Assembly: GCA_028023455.1 (NCBI GenBank) | Contig: JAQFVV010006294.1 | Span: forward strand, 682,001 to 746,000 | Source: Epiperipatus broadwayi | Taxonomy: Eukaryota > Onychophora > Udeonychophora > Euonychophora > Peripatidae | Length of the DNA stretch: 64,000 nucleotides | Direction of reading: 5' to 3' | In this document: piece after piece, positions 60,501 to 64,000 of the stretch | Layout: every line of letters starts with the position of its first letter | Numbering within the stretch: the stretch's first letter is position 1 | Made by a program: the position numbers and the translations under genes | The notes under the pieces: model-generated | Databases searched by the model: none | What the model was told of the DNA's origin: nothing | Seen by the model: the letters and a program-made list of their open reading frames with translations, nothing else

Positions 60501-62049
60501 GTAATTCATCATAAGCATGTTTGGAGATCTTGCCAGATACACATGTAATCTTTATTGTATTTTACATGTAATCTTTATTGTATTTTACAGTAGACAATAT
60601 AAATTCCAATTGGAGAATGACTTTAAATTTCATTGTCATTCTTATCATTATCGTTTGTTATGTTATTAGGGATACCATTTATTTTGAATAAAATAAACTT
60701 TGTAATTGAATATCGTTATTTATAGCCTTAGCTGTTGGAACACATCTTTTCATTAGCTTTGAAGTTAGCATCTTTTAACTATTAATGGGAACAATATGGA
60801 ATATCTTTTTATTAAGTTAATAACTTCAAACTTATATTAATGTAGTTGATAATACCTTATCAATGATTTTTTATTAATATAAAAAAATGGGGGGAAAAAA
60901 AATTTGATAAAAATTCAGATATGAGATTATCATATTTGAAAACAAAAAACAATCCATGTTTTTTTTATATATATTTTTAACAATTAGATGCTTCTGTTTA
61001 TTTGGGTAGTTTTCTACTAACAAAAGTGTTGTAATCATTTTTTTTTTTTTTTGATAAATTTTACAAGAATATGAAATATATCTTTACACTGGTTAATAAG
61101 GACTATTGATGCCTTAAAATGTATTGTAAATCAAAGACCTTACGTAAAAAATAAGCAATTATAATTTTCTTATGAGAGAAAAATTAACTTGTTACTTTAA
61201 ACTCGAAATATATAAAAATTCAAAATAAAGCTTTATTAAGGCATGTTTTTTAATAAAAATTACTAAAAAAATTATAATTCTTTTATTAACGGTCTGCCAT
61301 CTTGCTTCTTATATAATGGAAGAATATTTCCTGCTTGATGATTTGTTAAAGCGTAAAGAAGAAAAAAACTAATTATAATGTACATTTTAATATGTAAAAA
61401 TAAATAAATAACACAATGTCTATTTAAAAATATTATTTTGATGCAGTTTGCTATAAAAGTTTTTTATTTTTATAATATCTAAACAATAAAACATAGAACG
61501 TTTTTTCCACCAGTGAAATTAAATAAAAATTTGATAAAGAAATATAATATACAGTTGATTGCTGAAGTTTTGATAACGTAAATGATTAAATCTTTTTTTT
61601 TCTTTGCCGATATTGTGTAAGTGTATTTTATTAATACTGTATTTATGATAAAAGCGGTGATTTTCTGGAAAGAAATTATAAGATTATTGATTTAATAAAT
61701 GATATTTTAAACTTATGTTTAGTAACTTTTCATCATATCTTAATTATTAACTGCATAATGCTCAAAGCCATTTTTTTCTCTCTTTTTTGATCAAAATAAT
61801 TTACAATTATGATGATTGAATTTTACAATTATGATTAATCTATTTTTTGTTGCCAGTAAAATAATGTTCTTAAGAGTTTTAATCAATAAAATTGACTAAA
61901 AGAATATATTTTTCTTAATGTACATGTTTTAAAATTTAATATTATTACACTTTGTTGTACCTGATCAAGATGTGCTTTTGATTACTTAACTGTATTGAAT
62001 GAAACCGGCATTTTTTGTTTTTGTAGTCATTAACTACTTCAGCTTCAAG

Positions 62050-62185
62050 CCGCCATATTGAACTTTTTAAAATACTGGCCTGACACACAATTTTCACAAT
62101 AACTTCAGTTTTAATTATGTTAGAGCAAAAACAATTACATTGCTAGAAACTAGAAACATTAGGAAAACAATGAACATAAAATAAA
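62050..62185 (+). repeat. Dispersed repeat, partner of 57884-58035
   Basis: Carries the same CACAATTTTCACAATAACTT core and downstream TTAGAGCAAAAA. Differences are small substitutions and indels. No terminal structure was recognised. Confidence 0.75.
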
Positions 62186-62629
62186 TGTATACTTTGGATA
62201 TGTCATAAATAAAAGTACTGACTATCTTGCAAGGACATTGGATGAAAATGATATGAAATATATTATTCGTATTTTAATTCTATAGTCAAAACAATATTGT
62301 ATAATGAATAAATTCTATATTATATTGTGTATTTTTAGCATAAATGCTGTCATTTCAATTTCAGGAATGTAGCTTTAATGAAGTCATTATCCTATGACAT
62401 CTTCAATTTTACAAAATGGCTGCCATTTCGAGAAAAGAAAATTTTAAAAAAAACCTTAAATATTTTTTTTAAAGTTCATTGTAGCAAATAATTGAATATA
62501 AATCCAAATAGTGGATACAAGTTGATGGTGATCACTATGATAAATCCTCGCATAAAGGTCCATCACTAACCAAAGTCTATGTATATATATAATTTTTAAA
62601 TGTTTTTATTAAACATAAGACTAGTTTAT

Positions 62630-63370
62630 TTGAGTCTAATTTTGAAACATATTTTTAACTGACTTTAACTGAATGGATTTTTTTCAAATTTTGTACACAT
62701 ATTCAGTTTCCATAACAATGCAATATTTCAGAATTGTCTAGCTTAAAAGTATTGGTAGGGTTTGCCTTTCTAATTATATTCTTATTGATTCAGTAAGTTT
62801 TGAGTCATGCTCACTAGGCAGTTTAATGTAAGAAGAAATTTTAGGGCATTTTCAGTTAATTAAAATAGAAAGAAAAAAGAAATGAAGGATGAAATCATAA
62901 CTTTCTCCTTTGGATTGTTTACATTAAACTTGCTTTTTTAAACTGCTACCTTAATAAAATAAGAATATTGTAATTGACTTTTAGTCTATTTCTATTGAAT
63001 GAACATTTTTTAGATTCACATTTTTTTTTTTTTTTACATTTACACAGGAATAACTTTTCTATTTATGAGAAAAAATATCAAAAAATGGAAAATTTTATAA
63101 TAATGCATTTCAGAATTCAGAATTGTTCAGCATAACAGTATTGGCAGACTACATTTCAAACCACATTCAATTCTGCTTGGAAAGTTTTAAATCATATACA
63201 GCTAATAGTATTATATATTTTAAGCAAATGCTTTCATTTAATTTAAGGAAGAAATTGTAAGGGCATTCACAGTTAATTAAAATAGAAAGAAAAAGAAATG
63301 AAGGATGAAATCTTAATTGCTCTTTGGATTGTTTATGTAAAACTTACTTTTTTACACTGCTGCCATTACA
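62630..63370 (+). repeat. Diverged direct duplication of about 400 bp
   Basis: The parts near 62700-62945 and 63095-63370 share CAGAATTGT, GTATTGG, a long CAGTTAATTAAAATAGAAAG block with AAATGAAGGATGAAATC, and CTTTGGATTGTTTA, in the same order. The middle of the second copy contains an insertion relative to the first. A weaker third relative follows near 63470-63600. Confidence 0.7.
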
Positions 63371-64000
63371 AAACAAAAATCTTATAACTGATTTTATAAA
63401 TTAAATATTATTTAAGTAATCTCTTAGATTTGTTTATTGTAACCGATTTTTAATCTACTTTACCAAATGAAGCTTCTTCAAATTTTATACGTGTATATTT
63501 TTGAAACCAAATATCCTAATAATAAAAAATAAAATATATAAGAATATATTTAAGAAATGCTTTTATTTAATTTGAGAAGTAATGCATAAAAAAGCAAAAT
63601 TTTTTGGATCACAATTTTGATTGTTATATGTAATTTTAAATAAAAGTGTGGGATATCTATAAATGAATTAATTTGGTCAATAATAGAGTATTTGATTTAA
63701 TTACAAACTATATTGCTTGAATTAATTAATTTTTGACATCCCACACATTTGAAGAAACATATGGTTCAAGAAAAAAGTTGTTTTTTCATCTTTTTAATGG
63801 ATTAGCCCTTAAATTAAATAAAAGCATTTCATAAAAAATATTTTTTATATTATTTTGATCATTAGACAAGTTTTACAATATAATCAAAAGTTTTTGATTA
63901 GTAATTATTAAAAATTTAATATCAAGGGATGATATGTACTTGAAAGTTATTAATCTCTTGAAGAATATATTATTTCATCAAACAATTTTTTGTTGTCTTT

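Larger units (their letters stand above)
60501..64000 (+). other. Start of the next NAF1 intron, AT-rich
   Basis: This is the intron opened by the donor at 60501; it runs past the window edge. It holds a dispersed repeat near 62050-62185 (second copy near 57884-58035) and a diverged duplication around 62630-62950 and 63050-63370. A third, weaker relative lies near 63470-63600. No coding exon was recognised. Confidence 0.5.

Overview
This window looks like nuclear DNA from an animal. It is very AT-rich, full of homopolymer runs, dominated by transposable-element remains, and contains one recognisable host gene split by introns. That gene is on the + strand and is called NAF1, the non-core H/ACA ribonucleoprotein assembly factor. 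It has one large acidic exon (about 49724-50376), a 70 bp exon (50470-50539) and a 94 bp exon (60407-60500) that opens the conserved Gar1/Naf1-type domain. The rest of the gene must lie to the right of the window. The LINE remnants and a Merlin (ISXO2-like) transposase fit an invertebrate, perhaps a mollusc such as a cephalopod, but that placement is a weak inference.

Layout. 1-4650: AT-rich DNA with two related foldback elements, a short inverted-repeat element and the 3' end of a LINE. 4669-10718: the most striking object, a 434-436 bp tandem array of about 10.5 forward units joined head-on to about 3.4 inverted units, with the whole block flanked by a 9-13 bp direct repeat. 10732-32700: AT-rich DNA with LINE reverse-transcriptase and endonuclease remnants, a 1.09 kb hAT-like element, small duplications and unidentified GC-richer patches. 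32706-34472: a long terminal-inverted-repeat element whose ends resemble those of the Merlin transposase element near 53 kb. 35-48 kb: two diverged copies of a 1.7-1.9 kb repeat, one attached to a decayed retrotransposon gag, plus paired GC-richer blocks about 1 kb apart. 48.7-49.3 kb: a foldback insertion with a perfect 13 bp target duplication. 49.7-64 kb: NAF1. Its 9.9 kb second intron contains a 1.15 kb transposon with a perfect 8 bp target duplication, a broken antisense Merlin transposase and further foldback elements.

Apart from NAF1, no intact protein-coding gene can be supported. Most short open frames are chance frames in AT-rich DNA or remnants of mobile elements. No rRNA, convincing tRNA or CRISPR array was seen. 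Repeat edges were placed by eye, so those given as approximate may be off by tens of bases.
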